From the NCBI GenBank assembly GCA_937910905.1, contig CALEPV010000074.1, positions 1-51,280 of the forward strand: 51,280 bases of DNA, written 5' to 3'. Both the position numbers and the translations under genes were made by a program. Position 1 is the first letter of the stretch. Each line of letters opens with the position of its first letter. This DNA comes from an uncultured Prevotellaceae bacterium. Its GTDB lineage: Bacteria; Bacteroidota; Bacteroidia; Bacteroidales; Bacteroidaceae. Shown piece by piece: positions 7,625 through 16,448 of the stretch. The notes beneath the pieces were generated by a model. That model ran no database searches and was not told the origin of the DNA. It saw nothing but the letters and a program-made list of their open reading frames with translations.

Positions 7625-8766
7625 CCATACTATATGTGATAAAGTACATCGCTCAGCTGGGTGGGCTAGACCGCGTGATGACATACAAGATGAACTGGCT
7701 GGCACAGCACGGCTACGAAGTGCATCTGGTCACATACGAGCAGGGCGACCATCCGTTGTCGTTCCAGCTGGATGCTCGCATACGTCACACCGACATCGGC
7801 GTGAAGCTGTGGAAGAAGCAGGGACGCACTCTGCCAGCACGACTGCGCAGCTATTTCTGCCTGCGCCGCCAGTTTGTCAGGCAGCTGACGGCTGAAGTGC
7901 TGCGCATCGATCCAGATGTGATGGTGACGCTCACCGACAGCTATCAAGTCACAGACCTGCTGATGAGCATTCCTACACGTGCACGCCGTATAGTGGAAAG
8001 TCACGTGGAGCGCAAGGCGTTTATGAAGACGGGCGACTTCGAGGGTCGCCCATTGATGAAGTGGATAGCTGGATTCTACGACCGACGCATGGCTCGGTAT
8101 CTGCATCGTGCTGATGCTCTGGTACTTCTCACGCGGCAGGACAAGGCCCAGTGGCCCGATGTGCCGCAGTCGGTGGTCATACCCAATCCCATAACATTCT
8201 GGCCCGAACAGGTGTCGCGTCTTGACAATCCAATAGTAATGGCTGCCGGACGGCTTCATGCACAGAAGGGCTTTGACCTGCTTATTGAGGCGTGGAAGCA
8301 CGTTCATGCTGCTTTCCCTGGCTGGCAGTTGCACATCTACGGCGACGGTCCCGACCGCGACATGCTTCAACGGCAGATAAACGAGGCAGGCCTGGCAGAC
8401 ACTATCAGTCTTGTGCCTGCTACGCCCGATATATTCGAAGCCTATCGCGAAGCGAGCATCTTCTGCCTCTCGTCGCGCTATGAGGGATATGGTCTGGTGC
8501 TGGCAGAAGCCATGTCCACAGGAGTGCCGTGCGTGAGCTTCAACTGTCCATACGGTCCTGCCGACATCATCAGCGATGGGCTGGACGGTATACTTGTGCC
8601 TCCGATGGACGTGAAGGCGCTGGCCGATGGCATAGTCCGACTCATTGATAACCCTGCACTCTGCCTACAGCTAGGTACAGCAGCCCGCCAGCATATAGCG
8701 CGCTATGCACCTGAGGCCATCATGCCCCAGTGGGAACGCCTATTTGCTGGCGGGCTGAGTGAGTAG
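7621..8766 (+). CDS. Glycosyltransferase family 4
   Basis: The 381-residue GT4 enzyme begins MTILYVIKYIAQLGGLDRVM and has ESHVERKAF, AAGRLHAQKGFDLLIEAWK and the E-x7-E motif EGYGLVLAE (E288, E296). I use ATG 7621 because it forms an ATGA overlap with the preceding stop and homology starts there; an in-frame upstream ATG at 7579 would lie inside the previous gene. It is a paralogue of 5181-6428. It ends the cluster and is convergent with the glycosidase gene, 25 nt away. Confidence 0.9.
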   Translation: MTILYVIKYIAQLGGLDRVMTYKMNWLAQHGYEVHLVTYEQGDHPLSFQLDARIRHTDIGVKLWKKQGRTLPARLRSYFCLRRQFVRQLTAEVLRIDPDVMVTLTDSYQVTDLLMSIPTRARRIVESHVERKAFMKTGDFEGRPLMKWIAGFYDRRMARYLHRADALVLLTRQDKAQWPDVPQSVVIPNPITFWPEQVSRLDNPIVMAAGRLHAQKGFDLLIEAWKHVHAAFPGWQLHIYGDGPDRDMLQRQINEAGLADTISLVPATPDIFEAYREASIFCLSSRYEGYGLVLAEAMSTGVPCVSFNCPYGPADIISDGLDGILVPPMDVKALADGIVRLIDNPALCLQLGTAARQHIARYAPEAIMPQWERLFAGGLSE

Positions 8767-8791
8767 CTTCTAGCTTGTTGTGCTGCAGCGC

Positions 8792-11494
8792 TTATTGCGC
8801 CACCTGAATCTTCTTGCCGCCTACCACGTAGATGTGGCCTTGCTGCATCTGCGATGCATCCACGCGGCGACCATCCAGAGTGTAGGCTTCGCCTGCGCCG
8901 ACAGCTTCGTCGGTTGTTGCTGCCGGAGTAGCCTTGATATCATCGGTCAGGCTGTAGATGGATGAGATGTCCTCGGCTGTGAGGCAATAGTTGTAGATAC
9001 GCAGATCGTCGATGGAGCCGTTGAACATCGGATCGGCACGGAACTGACTGCGGCCCACATAGTTGAATATTGGGCGGAAATCAGCCGGACGGGTGGTGAT
9101 TTTGGTGTTCTTGACTACGGCTCTGCCGTTCACGTACAGCGTGATCGTATCCTGTCCGAATGTGATAGCAATGTGCTGCCAGCGGCTGGTGGCCAAAGCG
9201 ATGCTGTAGTCCATGTATTGCTCGGTACTGCCGTTCTTGATTGCAAGGCGCATCTTGCTGGACGAGCCATTGTTGGGTGACAGGTAGAAGTAATGGTCTG
9301 TATCAGTGCCGAAGTCGAAGATGCGTTGCCATTGCGACCCACCGCGATAGTAAACCCATGCAGACAGCGTGAGTTCCTCGCTGTTGGCTATAGTGGCCGG
9401 CAGCTGCAAGTACTGTGTCTTGCCGTCAAGTCTCAGGGCCTGACCGATCTTGCCTGCTTGGTATGTCGGAGCACCGTAGAGAGCAGCATGGTTGCCGTTC
9501 ACGGTGTTGTCGGCCAGTGTGTCGCATGATATCTGCATGATGCAGGCCTGCTCGCCACTGGCTGCTGCCTGCACACTCTCGCTCAGCTCCGAGCGGTTCA
9601 GGCTTTCGTCCTCAGCCTGCACTGCATAGTAGTAGGTCTGTCCAGACTGTGTCGTGTTGTCTATGTAGGCAGTGCCCTCAATGCCAACGTTGATTACGTA
9701 CCAGTCGTTGCCATCCTCGGAACGCAGTATGTTGTAGCCGCGCAAATCCTTGTCGGCTGGTGCAGTCCACTCCAGCAGTATGCTGGCTGGCTGAGCCGTC
9801 GCTGTGAGCCCAGTGGGTGTGGCAGGTGCGACAGCGTTGTAGCGCACGGCGGTAGGAAGGAGCTTCCACTGCTGGTTGGCTTCGCCTGTGAACTCTGCCT
9901 GCTGTACGTTGCGGCCAGATATTCTCATTTGCAGGCTAGTGCCAGACTGTACTTCCAAGTACAGGCCGCTGTGCTTGGAGCGGATATAGAAGAAGCCGTC
10001 GCCTGCATATTCAAAGAACCATATCTCGTTGTCGCCCAGGCCGCCTTGGTACAGTATGATGTCGGCTTCGCTATCCAAGCTCCAGTTGAGCACGTCAGGA
10101 TACAGCTTCTGATTACGCACATTGGCTATCTGATAGTAGCTGAAGTCGCCTCCGCTGCGAATGTCAACAGGTGTTACATACCATTGTTGAGCGGTGTTGG
10201 TCTGCGCAATGGTTATCTGTTTCAACGATGTTCCGGAGCTGGCACTGTTGTCCTTGGGTGAAAGCGCAAGGCCGCTGGCACGGTTTACGATTCGGTATGC
10301 AGTCTTCTCGGTAGGCAGTGCAGGCATGATGTCACTGCCTCCTTGAATATTGACCAGCGCTTCGGCATTAGTCTGTCCATTCTGATAACCGCTGCCTCCA
10401 GGCAGGGTCATGGCATATTCGCGAGTGGGACCATGTCCGTTGTAGAATACATCATGATCCAATGCGGCGAAGCGGAATACTGTCTCATAGGCCTGCCGCT
10501 CGGAGGTGCCACCGAAGCCTTGCACCAAGCCCGACGGATGACGATAGACACTCGCAGCAGTCCAGTTGCTGCGGTTCTCGGCATAGCCTAGGCGCCTGCC
10601 GCGCGATGCCTTCATAAACTGCGAGCGCGTGTGGTCGCATGTGCCCCACCAGATACCTTTCTGAAGACCATATTCGGATGCTATCATGCACTCCATAGTA
10701 TTGTGTAGCTCGTCGGCTACACCTATCTTGCCATCGCGTGCCACCTGCTGGTAGAACGCAACAAAATTGTCGAATGATCCAGCCAGCTGATGGGTGTTAC
10801 CTTCTTCAAGGTATGCCTTGCAGTGGTTGTACCACTCCAGTGCATAGTCTGGGTTGAGCGTGTTGCCGCCGCAGAGAGCCACATCGCTGAACGATTCAGC
10901 ATAGCGGCTATCCTCACGCAGCATACGGCATATAGCAAGGAAATCGTTCTTGGTGCCCTGCTTCCAGCCTGCATAATCGGGCTCATTGAATGGCGATACG
11001 CTGGTGACCTTCAGACCGCGTGCCTCTACATAGTCCTTTGTGGCAGCGATGAGGGCAGACCAGCGCTCGGCTTGAGTCGCAGGCGACGACGACTGATACC
11101 ACGTGTCAACACCTGCCTCCTGGTCGGAGTTGAGGTTAATGGTGGCGTTGGGTGCATAGCGAGCCAGACGTATGCGGGTGTTCAGAGTGTCCTTCTGGCC
11201 GGCAGTCAGGGTGCCGTCGTCCTGTAGCTTCTTAGTCTGGAAGGACAGGCGCATAATCTCTATCAGGTCCTTGCCGGCGAAGTTCACGCCGCGACGCACA
11301 TTGCCCTCGCTAATCCATGCAGCATCCAGGCCCCATGTAATGTCGGGCAACTTAGTGCCTTCGTCGGTGATGCGGAATGGTACTGTAGTATGCGGCACAG
11401 TATCGGCTACGGTTCGACTCGAACCCGAAGCTATCTGTGCAGCAAGATTCAGAGTGCTGACCAACAGGGCAGCGGTTAGAAAGCATTTTCTCAT
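8792..11494 (-). CDS. Secreted multidomain glycosidase, GH30-like
   Basis: The 900-residue protein has a signal peptide (about 1-20). Residues 40-390 look like a GH30-type TIM barrel, with SPFNEPDYAGW carrying the likely acid/base Glu171. Next come a ricin-type beta-trefoil (about 395-550, with QQW motifs in AQQWYV and NQQWKL), a fibronectin type III domain (about 560-650), a LamG/concanavalin-like domain (about 655-830) and a C-terminal tail YTLDGRRV...IYVVGGKKIQV resembling short sorting tails of Bacteroidetes secreted proteins. It probably degrades an exported polysaccharide; substrate unknown. It lies 23 nt downstream of the small membrane protein and sigma factor genes and may be co-transcribed. 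The GH family call is from motif recognition and could be a related clan GH-A family. Confidence 0.8.
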   Translation of the reverse strand: MRKCFLTAALLVSTLNLAAQIASGSSRTVADTVPHTTVPFRITDEGTKLPDITWGLDAAWISEGNVRRGVNFAGKDLIEIMRLSFQTKKLQDDGTLTAGQKDTLNTRIRLARYAPNATINLNSDQEAGVDTWYQSSSPATQAERWSALIAATKDYVEARGLKVTSVSPFNEPDYAGWKQGTKNDFLAICRMLREDSRYAESFSDVALCGGNTLNPDYALEWYNHCKAYLEEGNTHQLAGSFDNFVAFYQQVARDGKIGVADELHNTMECMIASEYGLQKGIWWGTCDHTRSQFMKASRGRRLGYAENRSNWTAASVYRHPSGLVQGFGGTSERQAYETVFRFAALDHDVFYNGHGPTREYAMTLPGGSGYQNGQTNAEALVNIQGGSDIMPALPTEKTAYRIVNRASGLALSPKDNSASSGTSLKQITIAQTNTAQQWYVTPVDIRSGGDFSYYQIANVRNQKLYPDVLNWSLDSEADIILYQGGLGDNEIWFFEYAGDGFFYIRSKHSGLYLEVQSGTSLQMRISGRNVQQAEFTGEANQQWKLLPTAVRYNAVAPATPTGLTATAQPASILLEWTAPADKDLRGYNILRSEDGNDWYVINVGIEGTAYIDNTTQSGQTYYYAVQAEDESLNRSELSESVQAAASGEQACIMQISCDTLADNTVNGNHAALYGAPTYQAGKIGQALRLDGKTQYLQLPATIANSEELTLSAWVYYRGGSQWQRIFDFGTDTDHYFYLSPNNGSSSKMRLAIKNGSTEQYMDYSIALATSRWQHIAITFGQDTITLYVNGRAVVKNTKITTRPADFRPIFNYVGRSQFRADPMFNGSIDDLRIYNYCLTAEDISSIYSLTDDIKATPAATTDEAVGAGEAYTLDGRRVDASQMQQGHIYVVGGKKIQVAQ

Positions 11495-11517
11495 AGTTCG
11501 TATGTAGTCATGGCATA

Positions 11518-11805
11518 CTAAGGTTCAGCTTGCAGGCTGTCAGTCTGCTCTGTGGCTTGCAGGACTGATGGCGCAACGTTGCTCTGCAGGCGTGATGCTT
11601 TCACACCGGCTGCTACGTTCTGCATAATCAGACCCACAATAAGCAGTGCAGCTACCGAAGCTATATTGGATACTATGGTGAGATAGCGGTGACGCAGTCG
11701 CAGACGTTGGCGCTCACGTCGGCTGTCCCACAGGTTGTGTAGTCTCTGCCAACGCACCTGCTCGGAGAGCTCATGGTCGATTAGCTGGTTGATAGGCTCT
11801 TGCAT
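11518..11805 (-). CDS. Small single-pass membrane protein beside a sigma factor
   Basis: The 95-residue protein has a basic, Arg-rich N-terminal half (about 1-41), one hydrophobic helix (about 42-66) and a short polar C-terminal tail. By the positive-inside rule the N-terminus is cytoplasmic. I do not recognise a family. Its place directly after an ECF-like sigma factor (25 nt) and two genes after a PrsW-type protease makes it a candidate anti-sigma factor or sigma-binding membrane anchor, but no anti-sigma domain or zinc motif is visible. Confidence 0.75.
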   Translation of the reverse strand: MQEPINQLIDHELSEQVRWQRLHNLWDSRRERQRLRLRHRYLTIVSNIASVAALLIVGLIMQNVAAGVKASRLQSNVAPSVLQATEQTDSLQAEP

Positions 11806-11830
11806 AGTGATAATGTATTATGGTCTATGT

Positions 11831-12472
11831 TTAATATCGTATGCCAAGGGCTTGCAGGCGATCCTGTACCAGCTGGCGCAAACGGTTCATGCATTTGTAC
11901 TTGCTGGTCTTCAGCCCTATCTTGCTGGTGTTCTCTTCGCGCTCGGACAGTATGTCATCGAGTGTTCGTCCTTCGTAATAGAACATGGTGAGTATCTGCC
12001 GGCAACGGTCAGTCATGCTCAGTAGCATGTCGGCAACGACCTGCTCGGCCACTTCGGCATCGCTGATGTCGTTAGGGCGGTCGGCATATCGCAGGGTGTC
12101 GATAGCCGTCAGGTCGGATGTGGAATACTGCTGGTCACGCCGTAGCTGCTCCCAATACTTGCGCTTGGCGATAGCCATCAGGAATGTCTTAAGCGTGCTG
12201 GTCATAGGTTCGGCTACGCCGCTGGTCATGCGGCACACTTGACCATCTACTACGAGGATACGGCGTGTCTCCATCTCGCGCCACAGGTGTATCATCGTTT
12301 CCTGGAAGATGTCGTCTATCGAAGACTCGTCAATAAACAGAGCTCCTGCATGACCTAAAAAGTAGTTCTGACACTGATGGTAGAACGTCTCAATGATGGC
12401 CTCGTTGTGGCATTGTACCGCTTCGACCACCTCGGCATCGGTGTATTTCTTTTTGCGAAACAGGATAGTCAT
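11831..12472 (-). CDS. RNA polymerase sigma factor, sigma-70 family (ECF-like)
   Basis: From ATG 12472 the product has 213 residues. An N-terminal region 2 includes AIIETFYHQCQNYF and DDIFQETMIHLWREME, and a C-terminal region 4 includes LSMTDRCRQILTMFYYEGRTLDDI with its helix-turn-helix, so it should direct RNA polymerase to a small set of promoters. The spacer between the regions is longer than in minimal ECF factors. The frame stays open to a TTG at 12493, which overlaps the upstream stop; ATG 12478 is another option. It follows the PrsW-type gene closely and precedes the small membrane protein. Confidence 0.88.
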   Translation of the reverse strand: MTILFRKKKYTDAEVVEAVQCHNEAIIETFYHQCQNYFLGHAGALFIDESSIDDIFQETMIHLWREMETRRILVVDGQVCRMTSGVAEPMTSTLKTFLMAIAKRKYWEQLRRDQQYSTSDLTAIDTLRYADRPNDISDAEVAEQVVADMLLSMTDRCRQILTMFYYEGRTLDDILSEREENTSKIGLKTSKYKCMNRLRQLVQDRLQALGIRY

Positions 12473-12489
12473 ATACATTCGTTTATGCT

Positions 12490-13239
12490 TCAAGGTTCGC
12501 GATAGTGACCCTCGTAGCGGCTATAATTGTCGTCATTCTGGAGCAATGTCTCGATGTGACGCTGGCAGAGCTTGCGCAGCTGAACGCTGAAACCAAGCAG
12601 ACCAATGAACAGTATGCTTTGAACTAGGCCGCTGACCTCTTCGACAGCACCGACCATCAGCAGGGCATCGAAGATGCCATGTGCCACCACAGGAGCTACC
12701 CACACCATCATACGGTTGTGCCAACTGTTGTGGCCAAAGTGTACGAGGCTGTAGTAATAGCCCATCAGTACGGCAAAGAAGTAGTGGGCAGGCACGGACA
12801 GCAGGCCGCGCACTATGGCCAGACTCATCCATTCGCCATCGTCGGCACCGAACAGGTAGGTGACGTTCTCGAATGCTGCAAAGCCCAAACCTACGGACAC
12901 AGCATAGACTACGCCGTCGAAGTACTCATCGAAATAGGGATTCTTCTTCAGTAACAGCCACAGCATAAACAGCTTGGCCGACTCCTCTGGTATGGCTGCT
13001 CCGCCGAATGCTTCATATAGCGCTTGCAGTGGGGTGGTGGAGGTGTCGGGGATGAATCCTAGCTCCATAGCGGGCATGGTCACGCTAAGGGACACAAAGA
13101 CTGACGCTATACCGTATCCGAAACCCTTAAGCAGCTGGCTCGTCGGTTCGGGGCGCTTGCGATCGCGCCAAATAATGTACAGCATCAGCACCACAGCTGG
13201 CAGCAATGCTGCAAGAAATACTATCATGGACGTTGACAT
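12490..13239 (-). CDS. PrsW-family intramembrane metalloprotease
   Basis: The 249-residue protein has about eight hydrophobic helices and all the family motifs: PEESAK (E85, E86), FAAFEN (E124), SVPAHYFFAVLMG (H152) and AHGIFDALL (H187, D191). In Bacillus subtilis PrsW makes the first cut in the anti-sigma factor RsiW. Here the gene is immediately followed by a sigma factor and a small membrane protein, which fits a signalling role. A promoter element lies at 13266-13273. The CPBP protease family has similar motifs, but the motif spacing fits PrsW better. Confidence 0.88.
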   Translation of the reverse strand: MSTSMIVFLAALLPAVVLMLYIIWRDRKRPEPTSQLLKGFGYGIASVFVSLSVTMPAMELGFIPDTSTTPLQALYEAFGGAAIPEESAKLFMLWLLLKKNPYFDEYFDGVVYAVSVGLGFAAFENVTYLFGADDGEWMSLAIVRGLLSVPAHYFFAVLMGYYYSLVHFGHNSWHNRMMVWVAPVVAHGIFDALLMVGAVEEVSGLVQSILFIGLLGFSVQLRKLCQRHIETLLQNDDNYSRYEGHYREP

Positions 13240-13265
13240 GTACTGTCATTTTTGCTTCATTGGTG

Positions 13266-13273
13266 CAAAAGTA
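13266..13273 (-). promoter_or_regulatory. -7 element for the PrsW-sigma operon
   Basis: Minus-strand TACTTTTG, with an expected start near 13262 and a leader of about 23 nt. It is back to back with the plus-strand promoter at 13296-13323. Confidence 0.55.
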
Positions 13274-13295
13274 AGGATTTATCAGCATAATACCC

Positions 13296-13323
13296 TTGTT
13301 ACCCCAAACTTTTTCTACCTTTG
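13296..13323 (+). promoter_or_regulatory. Promoter of the small secreted protein gene
   Basis: TTG at 13296-13298 and TACCTTTG at 13316-13323, spacing 17 nt (shorter than the usual 19-21). The ATG at 13344 is 20 nt downstream. Confidence 0.55.
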
Positions 13324-13343
13324 TGCCACTAAACAATGTTTTT

Positions 13344-13748
13344 ATGAGACATCTATTAGCTGCAGCCATATTGCTGGTGACAACAGGCAGCCAACCGTGG
13401 AAGGGGCGTTTCGTATGCGAGGAGCAGCCGGCTACGCTGATTCTGGACCTATACGAAGAGAGTATAGAAGTGCCTGATATGGAGGTACTGGGACCGATGA
13501 ACGGCTACCTAAGCGGCAAGGGTATATACTGCACATGGATGGTGGTGTCCCATCAGATTATGGATGAGACACATGCCACAATGCGCATCAGCAACGACCT
13601 TGGTTCGGAGGTACAGGCTGTGGAGTTGACGTTGCAGGGCGATTCGCTGCTCACGTTTCAGCAGGTGGATGGCAATGTAATAAAGCGTGTTGATGGCAAG
13701 AAGCTAGTGAAGATACCGCAGCGTCTCATTTTTAAGCGAGTGGAATAG
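13344..13748 (+). CDS. Small exported protein of unknown function
   Basis: The 134-residue product starts MRHLLAAAILLVTTGSQPW, a probable signal peptide, followed by a beta-strand-rich region with alternating hydrophobic residues (FVCEEQPATLILDLY, AVELTLQGDSLLTFQQVDG), suggesting a small periplasmic beta-barrel or lipocalin-like fold. I do not recognise the family. An in-frame ATG at 13296 precedes it, but the promoter lies between the two, so I use 13344. The 3' end overlaps the convergent PAP2 gene by 17 nt. Confidence 0.75.
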   Translation: MRHLLAAAILLVTTGSQPWKGRFVCEEQPATLILDLYEESIEVPDMEVLGPMNGYLSGKGIYCTWMVVSHQIMDETHATMRISNDLGSEVQAVELTLQGDSLLTFQQVDGNVIKRVDGKKLVKIPQRLIFKRVE

Positions 13749-14427
13749 CCAAGGCGGAACTCAGCGCCACCATTGCGATGGTCATGCAAAAGAGCGCGAT
13801 GAACCAGTTGATGTCGCTTAAATGATAGCCTGACGTTGTTGTCTTATAGCTCCATGTGGCATTGCTTGATGCATACTTCCTACTCAGGTAGCGATGCAAT
13901 GCATAGACACTGGTGCCTGCAATGCAGCCCCATGTAGCACCGGCCAGTATGTCGAAGGGATAGTGTACGCCAAGATATATACGCGAGTAGCTGGACAGAC
14001 ATGCCCAACAGAACAATACCGTGGTCATACGGCTAGAACGCATCAGCAGTCCAAGGAAAGTTGCGACACCGAAGGTGTTGGCTGCATGACTGCTGATGAA
14101 ACCGTATCTGCCGCCGGCATATCCGTTGACGAGATGCACCAGCCCCTCCAGTGTCGGCTCGTGTGACGGGCGAAAACGGTGGAACAGCGGCTTGAACACA
14201 CCACTGGATACTCTGTCGGCCAGGAATATAACAAGCGCGACAGAGAGTACAACCATTAGTGCTGGGCGCCAAGCATTGTTCTTCCAAACAATATATAGAA
14301 GCATGGCAGCAAGTGGCAACCATGTTGCAGTCTTTGTGAATGTCCACATCATCTGGTCAAGAATAGGATTACCAGAACCATTGAGTAGCAACAGGAGGTG
14401 CTTATCCAGTTCAATTATCGAGTCCAC
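13732..14427 (-). CDS. PAP2-family phosphatase
   Basis: The 231-residue, multi-span membrane protein has the three PAP2 phosphatase motifs: KPLFHRFRP (79-87), a modified second motif ISSHAANTF (with H114) and SRIYLGVHYPFD (148-159). The family removes phosphate from lipid phosphates at the outer face of the inner membrane; in Bacteroidales likely substrates are undecaprenyl pyrophosphate or lipid A. The second motif has SSH rather than PSGH, as in several Bacteroidetes members. It lies 48 nt downstream of nadE on the same strand. Confidence 0.9.
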   Translation of the reverse strand: MDSIIELDKHLLLLLNGSGNPILDQMMWTFTKTATWLPLAAMLLYIVWKNNAWRPALMVVLSVALVIFLADRVSSGVFKPLFHRFRPSHEPTLEGLVHLVNGYAGGRYGFISSHAANTFGVATFLGLLMRSSRMTTVLFCWACLSSYSRIYLGVHYPFDILAGATWGCIAGTSVYALHRYLSRKYASSNATWSYKTTTSGYHLSDINWFIALFCMTIAMVALSSALAIPLA

Positions 14428-14475
14428 TGACGCCTAGTATTGTTGTATGATTGCAGCCCTGAATTGTCGCGCATC

Positions 14476-16428
14476 TCACAGTGCCTCGCATTCAGCTATC
14501 CATGCCTCGCGTGAAGCATCCGATGGCATACGCCAGTCGCCGCGTGGCGAGAGGCTTACGGTGCCGACCTTCGGGCCGTCGGGCAAGCATGAACGCTTGA
14601 ACTGCTGCGAGAAGAAACGGCGGTAGAAGTTTGTGAGCCAATGCTTTATTGCTTCGTCATCGTATGATGTTGCCCCTGCTCCCTTTAGACCAAATGCCTG
14701 CTGTGCAAGGAAGTATATCTTGGATGGACGGTATCCCCAGCGTAGCACGTGATAAAGGAAGAAGTCGTGCAGTTCATATGGTCCCACGATGTCCTCGGTC
14801 TTCTGCTGAATCTCACCGTGCTCGTTGGCCGGTATCAGCTCAGGGCTGATTGGAGTATCAATGATGTCGAGCAATGTGTCACGGGTGCGTTCATCTGTCT
14901 GCTGCATGGCAACCCAGCGCACGAGATGTTGTACCAGTGTCTTGGGCACGCCAGTGTTGACACCATACATGGACATGTGATCACCATTGTATGTGCACCA
15001 TCCTAGTGCCAACTCGGAGAGGTCACCTGTGCCTACAACCATACCATTCACTTGATTGGCAACGTCCATAAGTATCTGTGTGCGTTCGCGTGCCTGCGAG
15101 TTCTCGTATGTTATATCATGGTCGGCTGGGTCGTGACCAATGTCCTCGAAGTGCTGTTCCACAGCTTGGGCTATGCTGATTTCGCGTATGGTCACTCCGA
15201 GTGAGCGCATCAGCTGCAAGGCATTGTTGTATGTACGACCAGTTGTGCCAAAGCCTGGCATTGTGATTCCCACAATCCCTTTGCGTGGTAGATTCAGCAA
15301 GTCGAGTGTCTTGACAGCCACCAGTAGTGCCAATGTGCTGTCAAGCCCACCCGAAATACCTACCACCAGCGTCTTGCAGCCTGTATGACGCAGGCGCTTG
15401 GCCAAACCTTCGGTTTGGATGGCAAAGATTTCCTCGCATCGCTCATCGAGGTGGCGGCCTGTGGGTACGAATGGATGAGGATTGATGCTGCGGGTGAACT
15501 GGAAGTCGCGTGGAGTGATGAGAGCTGTGTCTATTGTGTCGTAGTGTGCTGTGCTGGCTACCTCGCGACCCGCACAAGCTGTGAACGTCGTGTTCACCCT
15601 ACGCTCTGCACGCAGGCGTTCTACGTCAATCTCGCTCTCCAGTATCTGCGGCTCAATGCTATGGCGGCGTGCCTCGGCCACGATTGTTCCGTATTCGACA
15701 ACGTATGCCTTGCCACCGAACACAACATCCTGTGTGCTTTCACCAAAGCCGCATCCTGCATAGACATAGCCGGCAATGCAGCGGGCGCTCTGCTGTTGCA
15801 GCAAGCTGCGCAGGTATGTCTCCTTACCCACCAGGTCGTTGTCGGCACTGAGGTTGAACATAATCTCGGCACCACATAGTGTGTGTCGTGATGACGGTGG
15901 TATTGTAGCCCACAGGTCTTCGCAAATCTCAACGCCAAAGGTGCATGTGGGTGTGTGGAACAGCAACGAGGTGGACAGGCGTGTCTGCTGACCGCAAATC
16001 CACACTTGAGCATCCTGCTGTATGCTGGCGCCGGATGTGAACCAGCGCATCTCATAGAACTCCTTGTAATTGGGCAGGTAGGTCTTGGGCACGAGACCGA
16101 GTATGCGGCCCTTCTGCACTACGGCAGCACAGTTGAGCAATGAACCGCCATAGGCGACAGGCAGACCTACTATGCAGATAATATCGAGTGAACGGCTGAA
16201 GTTCATCAGATGAATCAGCGCAGCCTCGGCTTCGTCGATTAGCAGCTGTTGGGCAAAGAGGTCGCCACAGGTATAGCCCGTCAGCGACAGCTCTGGGAAC
16301 ACAATGACCTCAACGCCTCGGCCTTCAGCTTGAATGGCAAGGCTTTCTATTCGCTCTACATTCCATCGCGGATCGGCAACGCGTACCTCTGGTACGCCGG
16401 CTGCCACCTTTACAAAACCGTAATGCAT
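14476..16428 (-). CDS. nadE: Glutamine-hydrolysing NAD(+) synthase
   Basis: The 650-residue enzyme makes NAD from deamido-NAD, ATP and glutamine. The N-terminal nitrilase-type amidotransferase domain has FPELSLTGYTCGD, PKTYLPNYKEFYE and the catalytic Cys in FGVEICEDLW. The C-terminal synthetase has the PP-loop GISGGLDS (357-364) and the conserved GTGDLSELALGW. The length is typical of two-domain NadE. It lies 20 nt after the surface protein gene on the same strand. Confidence 0.96.
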   Translation of the reverse strand: MHYGFVKVAAGVPEVRVADPRWNVERIESLAIQAEGRGVEVIVFPELSLTGYTCGDLFAQQLLIDEAEAALIHLMNFSRSLDIICIVGLPVAYGGSLLNCAAVVQKGRILGLVPKTYLPNYKEFYEMRWFTSGASIQQDAQVWICGQQTRLSTSLLFHTPTCTFGVEICEDLWATIPPSSRHTLCGAEIMFNLSADNDLVGKETYLRSLLQQQSARCIAGYVYAGCGFGESTQDVVFGGKAYVVEYGTIVAEARRHSIEPQILESEIDVERLRAERRVNTTFTACAGREVASTAHYDTIDTALITPRDFQFTRSINPHPFVPTGRHLDERCEEIFAIQTEGLAKRLRHTGCKTLVVGISGGLDSTLALLVAVKTLDLLNLPRKGIVGITMPGFGTTGRTYNNALQLMRSLGVTIREISIAQAVEQHFEDIGHDPADHDITYENSQARERTQILMDVANQVNGMVVGTGDLSELALGWCTYNGDHMSMYGVNTGVPKTLVQHLVRWVAMQQTDERTRDTLLDIIDTPISPELIPANEHGEIQQKTEDIVGPYELHDFFLYHVLRWGYRPSKIYFLAQQAFGLKGAGATSYDDEAIKHWLTNFYRRFFSQQFKRSCLPDGPKVGTVSLSPRGDWRMPSDASREAWIAECEAL

Positions 16429-16448
16429 ATATTCGTATGTGTGCTTGT

